Position numbers and translations under genes: made by a program. The notes beneath the pieces are model-generated. The model was not told the DNA's origin and did not search any database. It saw only the letters and a list, made by a program, of their open reading frames with translations. 64,000 nt of DNA, taken from contig NC_063061.1 of NCBI RefSeq assembly GCF_018812025.1, positions 34,147,640 to 34,211,639 on the forward strand, in the 5' to 3' direction. Source of the stretch: Megalobrama amblycephala. Its lineage: Eukaryota; Chordata; Actinopteri; Cypriniformes; Xenocyprididae. Positions 12,898 to 26,564 of this stretch are shown here, piece by piece; within the stretch, counting starts at the first letter, position 1, and each line of letters starts with the position of its first letter.

Positions 12898-14390
12898 TAT
12901 TCACATAGAAAACAGTTATTTTACATTATAATAATGTTTCATAATATTTACTGTATTTTTGATCAAATAAATGCAGCCTTGGTATAAGTAAGCATAAGAC
13001 TTAATTAAAAAACATTTAAAAAATCTTACCGACCCCAAACCGATCCGAAGCACCTATAATCAACATTTTTAATCTTTAGATAACCATACAGCAAAAATGT
13101 GCTACAAAAAACTACTGCATTATTTGTAAGAGTGTTGGTATTTCTTGTGCTGTCTAATGGAGTTCTCATGTCTATTTTTTAATGCTGGACTGTAAGTGGG
13201 TTACTGGGTCACACTGTGTTTGCAGGTCTTGATTCCCTACTGTGGGTCTAGAGCTGGTGGACGGAGGTGCTTGTGTGGAAAAACAGCTGTAACATCGCCT
13301 CCATTTACAGCTTTTCCCCTAAACATCCTTAAGAAAACATATATATACTCTTGTGAAAGTTTGACCCGTAGCTAATGCTTATTGAGGTAAATATTAGCTC
13401 TTCCTGCAAGCGCTCAAGTTTTCTCCTCCAGCGCGGAGCGAAATGTTGATTCTAGCAGCATCTGGGCCTGTTTACATGAGGGATAGTTCATTATATACAC
13501 ACTATAGCCAAGCGTTCGGTCTTTTATGTGCAGTAGATGTGTGACAATCCTTCATATTTGCAACTATTACCACATTTATTCATAGCTAACCACCTAATTT
13601 GCTAGTATGCGATCACACACGTTTTACAAAGCATCTTCCGTGACTGTAAACTTCAGGCATGCTTTTATTTCCCATAGTCGGTTAAATGATAACGATATGT
13701 AATCTGCTGTCTAAATTAAGATTTTTTGACTGACACACCACATTATCATCGAGCGGTTAAAGTGTGTCATTTTAAGAGCTATCTATAAAACAGCTCATTT
13801 TGGGGAAGCCCTTGGAGCATTCCCTTATCGTTAAACCATAGCGTTGTGTTTTACCTTAGAAAACCTCATTGCTACTTTGACAGGAACTGCTGAAAAGCTT
13901 TGGCTAACCAGAGAACCTCAGCGTGGTTCAGTGATTCGCATCTCTGACGCCTCCGTCTGTCTCAGCAGTTCCCACAGGTGCTAAGAAGAATGTCATTATA
14001 GTGTAATCAGTTTAATTACCGCTGTAGCTGTATAATTTTAGTATGTATGCCTAAAACAAATGCACATCTCTGATTATAGTGCGCCGTTCGTGATGATGTG
14101 TACTATCAAATTCCTCAGGCAGTGAAAATGTGTGTGTGTGTGTGTGTATATACATAAACTTGTCTGTTGATATTACATTTATGCTCATATCAGCCGCTTA
14201 CCGAAGTGAAATACAAGAGATTTGCCGTGTGCCAAAATAAGCAGATTACAATTGATGTGACTTAATCTTGGCTAAAATCAACTGATCTGAAATGAAAGTC
14301 TTTGAAGTATTATATTGTTCTGTGTCCATTTGCCAAATTTGAATTAAGTTTGTAATATTGCTATTTAGATCAGTTGCATGAGTTTAGATT

Positions 14391-14748
14391 TAGGGATGTG
14401 CAACGATTAATCACGATTAATCGTTTGCAAAATAAAAGTCTCTGTTTACGAAATATATGCGTGTGTTCTGTGTATAATAATTATGTATATATAAATACAC
14501 ACACATACATGTATAAATTTAAGAAATATATGCATGTTTAAATAAATATATATATTTATATACATTTTGTATTACATATAAATATAAATATTTTATATAT
14601 AAATCTAACATTTTTATTAAATATATAAATGTATGTGTCTGTATTTATATATACATAATTATTATACACAGAACACACACATATATTACGTAAACACAGA
14701 CTTTTATTTTGCAAACGATTAATCGTGATTAATCGTTGCACATCCCTA
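14391..14748. mobile_element. Palindromic hAT-like MITE
   Basis: TAGGGATGTGCAACGATTAA at the left is inverted at the right; arms pair over most of the 358 bp with an AT-rich centre. TTTAGATT is duplicated exactly at 14383-14390 and 14749-14756. The 8-bp duplication and TAGGG terminus suit hAT. Confidence 0.92.
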
Positions 14749-14898
14749 TTTAGATTATAGTTATAATGTACAGTATTTTTAGTTTTCTTTCTCTTTCCAT
14801 TCCTGAACATTTTGTAGTTTCTGAGTAATACTTTAATACGTTTGCATTACTTTTACATTTATCCATTGCATTCAAGAGAAATATTTTATTAAGATTAT

Positions 14899-14973
14899 GC
14901 AGTTCCTGGGAAATGAATCCATGATCTCAGTGTTGTTTGTGTCATGCTCTACTCTTTGAGCTACAGGAAAGCC
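14899..14973 (-). repeat. tRNA-derived SINE head, degenerate
   Basis: On the minus strand: CCTGTAGCTCAAAGAGTAGA, GCATG and GGATTCATTTCCCAGGAA, in the order of a tRNA A box, then B box. Both boxes are damaged, so it is a SINE fragment and not a tRNA gene. Confidence 0.6.
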
Positions 14974-15276
14974 ATAATACAACAACATTTTTTTTTACAA
15001 AAATATTAATTTTTTTTTTTTTTATTTGAATACAAAAAACAATTATACTATACTACACACAGTATATTTATATTTTTAAATATTATAATATTAACACAAA
15101 ATGATTTATGTATTATTTATTTTTATTTTTATTAAATAAAAAGTCAATTAACTATTAAGTCAAAAAGTATTTACTTTTTAGTACTTATGTCAATAAGTAA
15201 AAATTAAATAAAGTTAATTGGTCATAGAAATGGATTGTCCATTTGGAGAAAATACTTCACATGAATTATTGTTTGC

Positions 15277-15633
15277 TATTGTAGCTTGTTTCCACCACTA
15301 AATAAAAAAAATTTAAAAGGTAATTGCGACTTATCTCATAATTCTGACTTTTTTCTTGCCCATTGTGAGTTATAAAGTCAGAATTGAGAGTTATAAACTC
15401 ACGATTCTGAGAATCAAGTCTTTGTTCCCCTCACAATTGGACATTATAACACACAATTGCGAGTTTATATCTCACAATTCTGACTTTATTTCTTGCAATT
15501 CTCACTTTACATCACACAATTCTGACTTTATAAATCGCAATTCTGTGAAAAAAGTCAGAATTGTGAGATATAAACTCGCAATTGCGAGAAAAAAAGTTGG
15601 AATTGTGAGAGAAAAGTTCCTTAAGCTTCCATA
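15277..15633. mobile_element. Palindrome-rich TIR element, TATGGAAGCTT family
   Basis: Left end TATTGTAGCTTGTTTCCACC, right end TTAAGCTTCCATA. GTTTGC/GTTTAC flank it (15271-15276, 15634-15639; one mismatch). The core alternates CACAATTCTGACTTTAT and AACTCGCAATTGCGAG in both orientations. Same family as 52413-52808. Confidence 0.8.
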
Positions 15634-16226
15634 GTTTACAACCCATTTTACATCTGTAATGTGATGTATGTCTGAGCCAAACATGATATTCAATAAAAAA
15701 TATAAGGGCCAGTGCTTGATTTTGTCCATCGGGAAGTTGATTGGACTGTTAAAAGTGGGCGTTACATAAAGCCATACAAATGAGAGTTTGCTAAAACAAT
15801 AACTAAATATCTGTTTGGCTATATTTCAAAGGATAAGAAAGATGTTACATTTTGATGAACGATTATGAAGACAGACATTTTTTCTTTGGAGCAGCGTGCA
15901 TCATTCAGAATTAGAGCAGGAACGTGTATTAAAAAAGCAAATTTGGTTTCGTGATGACGTAATGAAAAAATGCCACACTTCAGCTTTAAAGATGCACGCT
16001 TCAGATCCAAATATTCTTTTTATTTTCTCTGTGAGCGGCAGTGAAATGAACAGACAGACTTTCATATAAATACCTCAAGGAAAAATGTAAACGCTTCTCT
16101 TAGACTAAATCAGACTGACCTGATCAGAATCACATCAAGAGGTCATGGATAAACAGCGTCTGTCTGTTTCATTCTGTCACTCTGTCTTCAGTGTAAATAA
16201 GACATGCTTAGGATAATGACTAGGGA

Positions 16227-16253
16227 TGTGTGTGTGTGTGTGTGTGTGTGTGT
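16227..16253. repeat. (TG)n microsatellite
   Basis: TG run of about 27 bp. Confidence 0.9.
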
Positions 16254-16683
16254 TCCTCGAGTGATTTTAACAAGCTGCAGCTGGAGGTGATTTGCAGACA
16301 ATGAAATTGTTCTTCAAGTTGATCACCTAAACACACACAAACAATTTACCACAAAAGTGTGTGTGTACATGTGCATTTAAAGCCTGTCACAAAGTAGACG
16401 TATGAACTGTGTGTGGTCTTCACTCGATATATCTTCACGAGCGGAAAGGTTGTGTGTATGCAACTTAGTCTGTAGTGTTTCTGGTGTTCATATGGTCAGC
16501 CGACCTCTAAACACATTCATCACTTGGCTGGGTTTTTAATATGCTGTGGTGGGTTGCTCTGATGGTCGTTCTGATGGTGCTTTGTGGGCACAAATACAAG
16601 TATGCTGCTTATTGCATACTTGCATACTATGCAATGTAGCCTATAATGCATACTATTTTCAGCATGCATACTGACATGATTAA

Positions 16684-17541
16684 AGGGATCCTTGAATATG
16701 ATTTCACTTTTTTAACTTTAGTTAGTGTGTAATATTGCTGTTTGAGCATAAACAACATCTGCAAAGTTACGACGCTCAAAGTTCAATGCAAAGGGACATA
16801 TTTTCTTTTACAGAAATCGCTTTTTAAGGACTACAACAAATGGCTGGTAGGGACTACAACGAGCTTCTTCCTGGGTTGGTGACATCACTAACACTAAAAT
16901 TTACATAAACCCCGCCCCTGAGAACACACACTAAAGGGGGTGAGGCCATGTTGGGCTGCTTTAGAGAAGAGGAAGAGTTGTTGTAGTAGAGTGGTGTTAC
17001 CATGCCGTCATTTTACGCCGGACTGCTTCACAAACGAGGGTCAATTCAACACTGGATTTGCACAAAAGATTAACATGACGGCACATGCTAGTCGATGAGT
17101 TGAATCAACTCCACAGCAACTACATAAATTTATCCACTAACCATTCAGAAACGTCCAGTTTCATTCTAAAAGTTGTAACTTCTTCCTGAGTCTCTCCATC
17201 AGTGTCGACTCCGGTTTGAACAATGTAAGGCTGAACACCGTTACTGACAATCCTCATTTTGACTGCGTGAGATTCTCCAGTTTTGTTGTTGTTGAGAAAC
17301 CGTAGCGTGAGCTGTTAAAGCTCTGCCTTCTCTTGGAAAGCGGCCGGGAGCAGCAGCTCATTTGCATTTAAAGGGACATGCACAAAAATGGCATGATTTT
17401 GCTCACACCCAAATAAGGGCAAATTATGACAATCTATAATAAATGATCTGTGGGGTATTTTGAGCTAAAACTTCACAGACACATTCTGGAGACACCAGAC
17501 ACTAATATTATATCCTTTGAAAGGGGCATTATAGGTCCCCT
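16684..17541. mobile_element. TTAA-flanked non-autonomous transposon
   Basis: TTAA plus AGGGATCC at the left, GGTCCCCT plus TTAA at the right (16680-16683, 17542-17545). The interior GCCATGTTGGGCTGCTTTAG, CTCCACAGCAACTACATAAA and CACAGACACATTCTGG recurs at 53860-54428. TTAA duplication suggests Kolobok or piggyBac type. No transposase frame. Confidence 0.75.
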
Positions 17542-17929
17542 TTAAAAAGGTAGTATGCTATGTTGTTGTCATGTGGTAGTATGCTATATTGTCACCTGAC
17601 CTCACTATTTTGCATATATAATTCAATAAAGTCAGTTATTTTGCAAATATAATGTAATTTGAAGATGCCTTTACTGCTGCCCAATCAAATAATTAATAAA
17701 AATAAATGTTAAAAATATAAAACTAAAATGATTAAAATGCTCTTAAAATTAGCCAATCACAGACAGATTTGAGGGTGCTGAATGGTTTAATGATAAATAA
17801 TAAATAATATCAATGATATAATAATAATATAATATAATATAATATGAAAGACAGCTGTTAATCTTTATATGTGACTTGAAATGGCTGTAAACTAATTTTG
17901 TGTCTCTCTGTCTCTCCTTTTTTTTGCAG

Positions 17930-18097
17930 CTGAGCCAGCCGATCTCCTAAAGATTTTAGATTTTCACAGTTTGCCAGAGGGTGTAACGAAAACTACAGGC
18001 TTCTGCACACACAGGAAGTCATCAAAAGGGCCTGATGTCGCCTACAGAGTCACAAAAGATGCACAGCTTAGCGCTCCTACGAAACAACTCTACCCCT
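17930..18097 (+). CDS. col5a1: col5a1 exon 2: start of TSPN domain
   Basis: A pyrimidine tract and TTTGCAG precede the exon and GTGAGT follows it. It enters with two bases that complete an Ala codon from the missing exon 1 and leaves one base over. The peptide begins [18 protein letters not shown], directly after where the signal peptide is cut in vertebrate alpha1(V), and continues through TTGFC and [19 protein letters not shown]. The Cys in TTGFC is the first of four cysteines conserved in this LamG/TSPN fold. Length is 168 bp. No frameshift or stop is present. Confidence 0.95.
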
Positions 18098-21000
18098 GTG
18101 AGTACATGAGCACACATGAAGCCATAAAAACACACAGGTGCACCTGTTTACTTTTCTTCATTCTTTCCAGCATGTGTTTGGGCTGCAGGTTTTTTTTTTC
18201 CATCTTCTCATCCTCTTCAGACACACTGTATAATCTATTTAGACAAACGAGAAAGGTAATGCAATTAGTTCTGTTAATGTGAGTGCATTTCTCACTCTTG
18301 AGCCAGAAAAAAATTCGATGCAAGTACGCAGACATAAAAAATTGCATGTAAATTCTGAGACCACATGGAAATCTTAGATTTCTTTTTCAATTTCACCTGG
18401 AAAATTTATTAAAATTGTGACATAAAATAAATCAAAAATATTCCAAATTTCAGAAAAATATTTCAAAAACATTTATTTTATTTTCAGTGGAGTAAAATAC
18501 TGAGAGACTCTGAAAATCATGTTTATTCAATTTCATTTATGCAAAATAGTAACATTTTAACTAGTAGTCTCAGTGGCCACCACTGTATTTTACATGCTAA
18601 TATCAATCTTTGCATTTCTTGCACATGCAACATGTTCTTGTGTTTCTTATGAATTGCATTCATACACATTTCAGAAGATAGTGACATGTGAAATCAAGTT
18701 TACGTAGCTAAAAAAACCAATGTAATTATTAATTGAGTATATTTCGGGCCTTACTGTACAGTACATGTCGCTCTCTGACCTGTCTGTGTGTGTGTCTGAG
18801 CACCTCATTTCAACATAATGGGCTGGAGAGTCACCATGCCCTAGACTCTGCTTTTGGCAGGAACTCTGAAAATCTCAAGAATTTGATGGAAGGAGGGAGA
18901 GACGAGGCAGATGAGGAAAGAGATGCAATACCAGTGTAATGAGACTAAACTAGATGAGGCTAAATCAAACAGAGTTACAGCACTTCAGCTGGCTGTGGCT
19001 ATGTTCCAAACTCTAGTGAGCTGCCTACATAGACAATATTTTTTGAGCTTCATATGTTTGTTCCAGACACAAATGCTTTTTTGAAACATATATAGCACAT
19101 ACTATACTGCCTACTAAGATAGCTTAATTTTTTCTAAAACTGAATGCATCATAGCAAAGTTTTCTTATTGCAGAAGTATATTTATTCATCACTGCAAAAT
19201 CTTTTAAAAAAATATTTTAATCTAATTAAAATTTTAATTAATTTTAAGGTAAAAATATTTATTTATTTATTTTACAGTATTTCATTTTATTACTGTATAA
19301 ATAAAAAACTGCAAAGGTAAAATTATTTTATTTTACTTTATTTTATTTTTAAATAAATAAAATAAAACCCATAAAGTATTTTATTTTATTTTATTTTATT
19401 TTATTTTATTTTATTTTATTTTATTTTATTTTATTTTATTTTATTTTATTTTATTTTATTTTATTTTATTTTATTTTATTTTATTTTATTTTATTTTATT
19501 TTATTTTATTATTTTATTTTATTGTGCTACTGTGCATTTTAAAAAAAGCTAAATCTATTTGGACTTTTTCCAAGAGCTTCCCTTTCTGTTATGCTTCATG
19601 TAGCGGTTTTTGAATGAAAATGTCCTTAGAAGATAGCTCAGTATAATACATAAAATTTTTATATAAATACATATATATATATATATATATATATGATTTA
19701 TGATATATGATATATGATTTTGTACAGCTAAGTAAACACACACGCCTGACTGCTTGAGAAACGTACAGGCAGAGTGAAAGCAAATGGAAGAAATTAATCA
19801 TCTATCACTCCAAATACAATGCATCTGTTCTTTCTCTTTGTACACTTTTCACTCAGATGTTCAGGATTTATTTTATATATACACAAACACACACTCACAC
19901 ACAGCTGGCTAAGAAAAACTCATGGCCAAAACGTGCCTATTCTTTTTCTTCATCTTTTCATAACTCCTCCTCCTCTTCTTGTCTCTTTCCTCCCCTCATC
20001 CATTCCCATAAGGCTATTGTCTCCCTTTTTGTGCCGTGTTTCTATGGTAACAGAGAGGGGTCATAGGTCACTGGAGGGGTTTGTAAACATGGTGGAAAGT
20101 CAAATTTCTAGACAGACCTGATGAAGAACAGAGCCAGGTCAAAACGGTAAATACAGAGATGGCTCTTTCAGATTTTAAATGTACATATTTCAGACCTTAA
20201 AGGGATATGTACCAAAGCTGATTTGAAAAGCCTTAGTTGCTCTCCAAACCTGGTCTAATTCACTGGTTTTAGAGGGGTCAGCTTAGCCAGACTGGGAGAC
20301 CAGTTTAATTCTTTCCCCGTCATTGTCGGAATTTTTCGGCTTTCCACGTTTTCATTGTAGGGGTGGGGGGTGCTATTATGCATCTTCTGAAACAGTTGAG
20401 AATCTTTGGATCAAAACACAGGAAAAAGAAGCAGAAACAAGCAATAAAAGCATTGCTTATGCACATTGTAGTCTTTGAAAAAAAATCATGATTTTCTCAG
20501 CTTTTTGTTCGAAATGTTGCTTTTTTATGAAACATTCAAGTGTTGATTAAAAAAAAAGAACCCACGAAGCTAGAATAAAATGTTAGTTTTTTTGTTGGTT
20601 AAAAAGCAGCCTAGTAGCCTAGTCCAGCACTTTTCAGTCTTGTTTATAGCTTCAACCTGTAGGATGATCTATAAAATAGGATCTTGAAATGTATTCAGGT
20701 AGTCACTGAAGGGTTTTAAATGTGCAGTAATGTGATTCCCCTGCGTCCATAGACTCCAGCATTCCTTTAGGTCGTCTGCATAAAGACTTAATTCTGACTC
20801 ACGGGGAAGAGAGAGATGAGACCGTAGATATGACGTCCTCTCTGAACTCTGGTTTTGTTTCATATTGCCCTGTGATGGGTAGCCCTCGTCTCCAGAGTGA
20901 TGGCCCTTGGCTCTTGCCCTTTGACCTTTGGATCCATCTTTAACACACACGCACAGGAAGCCAGGACAAAAGCACAGAGTATCTCTTGTTGTGGTGTGTG

Positions 21001-24000
21001 TGTGTGTGTGTGTGAAGCATGTGAACATGACACTTGTGTGAACATGTAGCAAACCTCATGAAATCAGTTGAATGTAAAGTTTAATTTCTGACTCACACAC
21101 ACACAAGCAACACACACATACACATTTGTTTCACTGTATTAGTGAGGACATTGCATAGACTTCCACTGATTTTATACCAGGTTTAACCCAACCCCTACCA
21201 ACTCACAGAAACATGTGCAGAACTAATAAAAACATGTTTGGGCCGATTTATAATCCTTTTTAAATAGTGAGGACCAGTAAAATGTCTTCACTAGTTGGTT
21301 GTCATAATATTTCACAGGAACAGACAGATCAAGATATATATATATATTAGGGCTATTAGGGCTGTCAAAATAACGCGTTAATTTCGATTAATTAATCGGA
21401 GAAAAAATAACGCATAAAAAAAAATAACGCAGATTAATCCATTCCGTATTGACCTTTAAACCTGGAGCCGTTCTAGCCACCATTCGACTGTTCACACCAG
21501 ACGCGACTTGCGCGAATAAAACGCGCTATTCACGCGTAGTCGGACGCTTGGACATTTTGAGTTTATTCACTTCATTCGATCGTGAAACTCACTTCACAAC
21601 AGTGGCTCTCCCGCTCCTTTATGTGTTTCGCGCCGCAGGATGTCTGTTCGCGTCTTTGCATTAACTTAACATGTAAATCACTGGACGTCAGTTAGCAATC
21701 ACAATTACCTTGGTGTTACAGCACACATCATCAAATCTTCTTCCTGAAGCACTTTTGAATTTATTTCCTTAGCATATTAGGTCATATTGTTGATTGTTAT
21801 GGCCATTATTTGAAAAGTGAAAATAATAATAGAGTTTTTGAACTTTAATGTCACTAATGCTGATTATTCATTGATTCATTTGAATTGAAATATTTAATAC
21901 TTTCAAAGCAAAATTATGTATGCGATTAATTTAGATTAATTAATCACAGAGTATGTAATTTATTAGATTAAAATTTTTAATCGATTGACAGCCCTAATAT
22001 ATATATATACACACATATACACACTGGTTAGAAGCACTACAAGGATCTACAGTATACTATCTCTTACAAAGTAGTTTAGCATGAAAGAACAGCAAGATGT
22101 TGAGTACGGACTAATAAAATTTCAAATCTCATTTGAAGCCGTAAAGTGATCTATAATTTTATGAATCAGTGTAACAATGTTATATATTTTGTTGACTTGT
22201 GTACTTACATTATACCAAATAATTTCAAGAATGTTAAAATCCAGAGAAATAAGCAATTTTAACCAGGACTCGGGAAGTGTTCGTGCATCGCCAATCAATA
22301 ACATCATACACAGTAAGTCTTATTGTTTAAAGCTCGTTTTCTTGATTTACCGCGAGTACCATGTTTTACCATGCCTAACATCGATCTAGCTTACTGCAGT
22401 GTGCAACAAGTGTCTCATAGTAGCCACCGAGCGAACGCAGAGTAGCATTATAACAACTTTCAACAACTTGTATCTAATATGATAAACAGCGCTGCTACAG
22501 CGCAACACTTGAGCACAAGAAGCGGAAGTGGCGACTGCGGCATAATAAAAGCTCCGCTGCTCTCGATGCGTGTGTCACGCTTGTCTCTCATTAGCAATCA
22601 CTCCAGTGGCCTCGTTTCTGCTCTCACAGCACTCGGTCCAGCTCTGCTTCATGCTACAATAACATTAATAATCTCATCCATGAACATGATTTCTGCCCGA
22701 GTCCCATCCCGATTCTTTTCCACCGGCTGTAGACGTGAAGACAACACCTCCCATGATTCCGGGAAATCAAGGCGTCATCAAGCTACGCCTTTGTTTTGAA
22801 TGAGCAACCTCTAGCAGCAAAAAATTTACATATTGTAGCTTTAAGGCATCTCTTACATAGCGGTTTAGCATTCTAGAAGATCCACAATAATTCTTACAAA
22901 GCAAGAAGGTGTGGAATAGTAACAATCTAGAATACACACTTGCAAATAAATAAATGGGGCTTTCACAAAAATGCCATAGAAGAACTATTTATTTATAGTG
23001 GAAAAAGGTTGGAAAGAATAGTGGAAAGAAAAAAAAACCTTTTCAAATCTTTATTTTTAGGAGTTCATCTCCTTTAAATCTGTAAAGTGAACTGGAATAT
23101 CGCTTATGAATGCCTGAGGTGATTAGAGTGTCTCTTACAGAGCAATAAAGTAATGTCTCTTACAATACAATGTAAAATATGTCTAGGTCTTGAAAGCAAT
23201 CTAGAATATAATCAATGTTCATGTTTGCTCATTGACTGTTTTGAATTAAGGTTGTTTTCAATGACGGTTCTCTCAGAATAGCTTGTTTTTAGAGAAACGC
23301 CTCTCTTTGATTTAAAGGATTTCCATTTCAGTCAGATAAGATTTGTCTGGTGGCTGGTGCCATCCCTTTATTTCATGACATTTATATACACAGTGTGTGA
23401 AATTAAACACTTAATGTTAACAAAATGAAAGCACAAATGAAACTCTTCGTTAGTGAACGGTTCAGATTATTAACATTTTAAAGATATTTCAGAAATCTGT
23501 GCTGATCAGACCTCAAATAACCTCATTAATTTTTTTGTAAATTAGAATGAAACAATTCAGATAAGCAGTGTTTTGCATGAATTACAAGTTTAGGATTGTG
23601 AGAGATGCAGCACATGTAGAAGAGAGTGTTAGGGCCCTATCATAGACCTGTTTATTGCTAGTTTCAGCCCGACGCAGTTATCATTTTCACGTCTTGCACC
23701 AAGTTGTTTTAATAGTGTCGCAGGACGGCTGGTCTGAAAACGAGGTCAATGGTGCAATATTTGTTTTGTTATTTAAAGAGCGCGCTAGTAATATGCACCT
23801 ATATGCGGGTGCATAACGCGCGTACACTCTGCTTATTACACAGACCGTAACACGCAGCAGCACACAAACATGCCAAATATTAAAAATGAAAGGATTACAA
23901 TGTAACAATGATTATTATTATTATGTGCATAAAAATAAAAATGCTTTGGTGGAATCTGGGTTTTCCTCACTAGAGAAGTGTTCAGTTTTTCCGCTTGCAA

Positions 24001-26477
24001 AATCCGCCATGTAAATAGTGAATCCGCCATGGCACTTTGAGATTTTGGTTGGTTTATTGCACGTTACGGCCAAAACACATCATTGACTTATTAAGAGAAT
24101 AGGGACAACCCTTTTAGACAGTGTGCCGGGCACCCCGACAATTTTTCCTGTCCTTAAAATAGCAAAAGTGGATTCGGACACGCCCTAAGCGCACTTGCGC
24201 CGTGCGCTTTAGACCATGTGCTTAGATCATTAAAATAGGGGCCTTAGTGTCAATTTAAAAAAATAAAGGTTCTTTATTGTCATCTTATGTTCCATGAAGA
24301 ACCTTTAGCCGTTAACTTTTCCATTCCACAAAAGGTTTTTTTTATAGTGAGAAAATGTTCTTTAGATTTTTAAAATGTTCTTCATTCTAAGAAAAAAAAA
24401 AATCTGTTCACTTAAAGGTTCTTTGAGGAGCCAAAAATGGTTCTTCTATGGCATCGCTGCGAAAACCCAGTTTTTGTAATGGTGTGACTTGAGCAGAATC
24501 ACATCTGAAGACTCAAAAAATATCTCCAGACATAAACAAAGGACAAAAGGGAGGAGTTAGACAAGGAGACAGGATCCCAGAAAAGCCGTCTGAAGTCTTT
24601 GAGGTGGGGTTATAGTAACATGTTCTCTCCAAACCATTAGAAACTTTATGAAGTCCAGTAATGACTCTAAACTTGTGCAGTTGATTAAAGCATTTCCACA
24701 CAATGGCATAAACACACTGAACACAGGACCAATCATCAGGTGTGTTTACTGCACAGATGTATGGATGCTTTGTCTGTTGGATGACTGGAAAACTCACTTC
24801 CTGCCCAACCAGCCCAGATTTTCCCAGAGGTTTGGCGGTGGGCATCTGTTTGGCACATGTCGTGTGTGTGCACACAAGAGAAGTCATGTCTGTTTTTCTC
24901 ATTTTAGAAAGAGACTGTTTAATTTCACATTTTTTTCCTTCTCTTTCTTTGTTTTTGTTTTTTTTTAAGTCTGACTTGACTTAAAGTCTTAAAGGGATAG
25001 TTCACCAAAAATGAAAATTCTGTCATTGTTTACTCAAAAAGTGCCATGAAACTCTCAAGTCTTGTTTGCTGTCAAATTCAGATTCAGGTGTTTGGCAGTG
25101 TTGACAAATGAGACACGAGAGCTAAGATATACTTTGTTTTAAGTAAATAACATTACATTTTGGTGTTAAATGCACAATACCGTTCAAAGTTTTGGCGTCT
25201 GTAAGATTTTTTTGTATGTGAAAGAACAGCATTTATTTGAAATAGAAATCTTTTGTAACATCATAAATGACTTAACTGTCACTTTTGATCAATTTAATGC
25301 ATCCTTGCTGAATGAAAGTATTCATTCTTCAGAAGAAGAATATAATGCACAAATCATACATTTATGATACTAATGATGCTTTCCTGGCATTGGAGCTTGA
25401 CAGCTCTGGTCACCAAGAGTCAACTTCTTGTTTTATGTTCCTCACAAGAAAATAAGTTGTACTTTGGAGTGACATGATGGCGAGTAAACAAATGGCAGAA
25501 TATTCATTTTCAGTGACCTGTTCCTTTCATAATGTTGCTCATATATTTTTCTCTCTGTTTGTACTGGTGATTCTCTCTCTCTGTTTGTTCTCTCCACCTC
25601 TTTCTGCTAGATGAATTAGAGTAATAAAATGTCTCTTAGGGAACAGCTGTTCTTCTCATTACTCTCTCCATCTCTCTCACTCTCTCTACTCTCTCCCAGT
25701 AGATCCAAGACTCTTATCAACACAGACACACACACAGACTGAGACTGTTACAGAGTTTCCCAAAGATGTGCCAAGTTCCCCATGAGATCCAACCGTTTTC
25801 CATTCTGCTCTTATCCGTGTCAAATACTTTATCTATGTTACCTGACAGCATCTGTCCGCTCAGAGACGTGATGTAATGCTCTGTTGCACACCATTCTCAG
25901 TTTTTCGATCCCAGAAAACCCCCCAAAACCCATTTGATTTCCAAGAATAACACCGTCTCTCTCTTTAGCGTCTGTATTTCCTGAGGACTTCTCCATCTTG
26001 GCAACGGTGAGGCCAAATAAAGGCAGTCAGTCCTTCCTGCTGTCGGTGTATAATGAACAGGGCATCCAGCAACTCGGTCTGGAAGTGGGACGCTCTCCCG
26101 TCTTCCTGTACGAGGATCACCTGGGCAAACCCGGCCCGGAGGACTACCCGCTCTTCAGAGGGGTCAACTTGGCAGACGGAAAGTAAGACACTCGCACAAG
26201 CTGTATATTAATCATGAAATATGTTCGGTGACTGTTGCATTAGGCAAGCTTTTTTCTTGACACTGGAAACTACAGAACCAGTTACGTAATGTCTGGTTAT
26301 GATTCAGTGTGTTTTATTATTAGCTTTGATGTGCAACATATGTAATCTGTCTCACTGGTGTAAAGCCAACACCTGCACAGGTGAGCAGACACAGGTGTAA
26401 CATCCTATATAACCATGTAAACATGGAAAAACCACACATATACATGCATATATTATGGAAAACTTTGGGTGGATTGT

Positions 26478-26564
<87 letters not shown>

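Larger units (their letters stand above)
10497..13046 (+). mobile_element. Family R repeat copy split by two nested insertions
   Basis: The left piece is 10497-10637, the middle 11881-12100, the right 12898-13046 (ending ACCGACCCCAAAC). Removing the two inserted elements and one copy of each target duplication restores the order seen in the intact copies. Confidence 0.85.
1..17929. other. Intron 1 (3' part) or 5' flank of col5a1
   Basis: No exon with collagen or signal-peptide character was found here on either strand. The sequence is AT-rich with microsatellites and transposon copies listed separately. The stretches about 4150-5340, 7220-8090, 8800-10490, 13050-14390 and 15640-16680 show no recognisable element; 13200-14080 looks like unique sequence and is the best place to seek conserved non-coding elements. 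Confidence 0.75.
18098..25968 (+). other. col5a1: col5a1 intron 2
   Basis: A 7.9-kb intron. It contains a (TTTTA)n array, two or three inverted-repeat transposons, and about 22460-22850, a GC-richer block ending in a TE-like TTTACATATTGTAGCTTTAA that resembles the edge of a TTAA-type element. About 18290-19370, 19530-20300, 20560-21340 and 25550-25960 (pyrimidine-rich) hold nothing I recognise. Confidence 0.85.

Noticed and set aside
14899..14973. True tRNA gene on the minus strand
   Set aside because: Both internal boxes are mutated and no cloverleaf can be drawn.
1..17929. Search for col5a1 exon 1 (signal peptide) in the window
   Set aside because: No hydrophobic Leu-rich leader ending in a G|GT donor with the right phase was found; it probably lies upstream.
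21449..21664. 71-aa GC-richer frame as a gene
   Set aside because: It lies wholly within an inverted-repeat element, lacks a recognisable domain and has no splice or conservation support.
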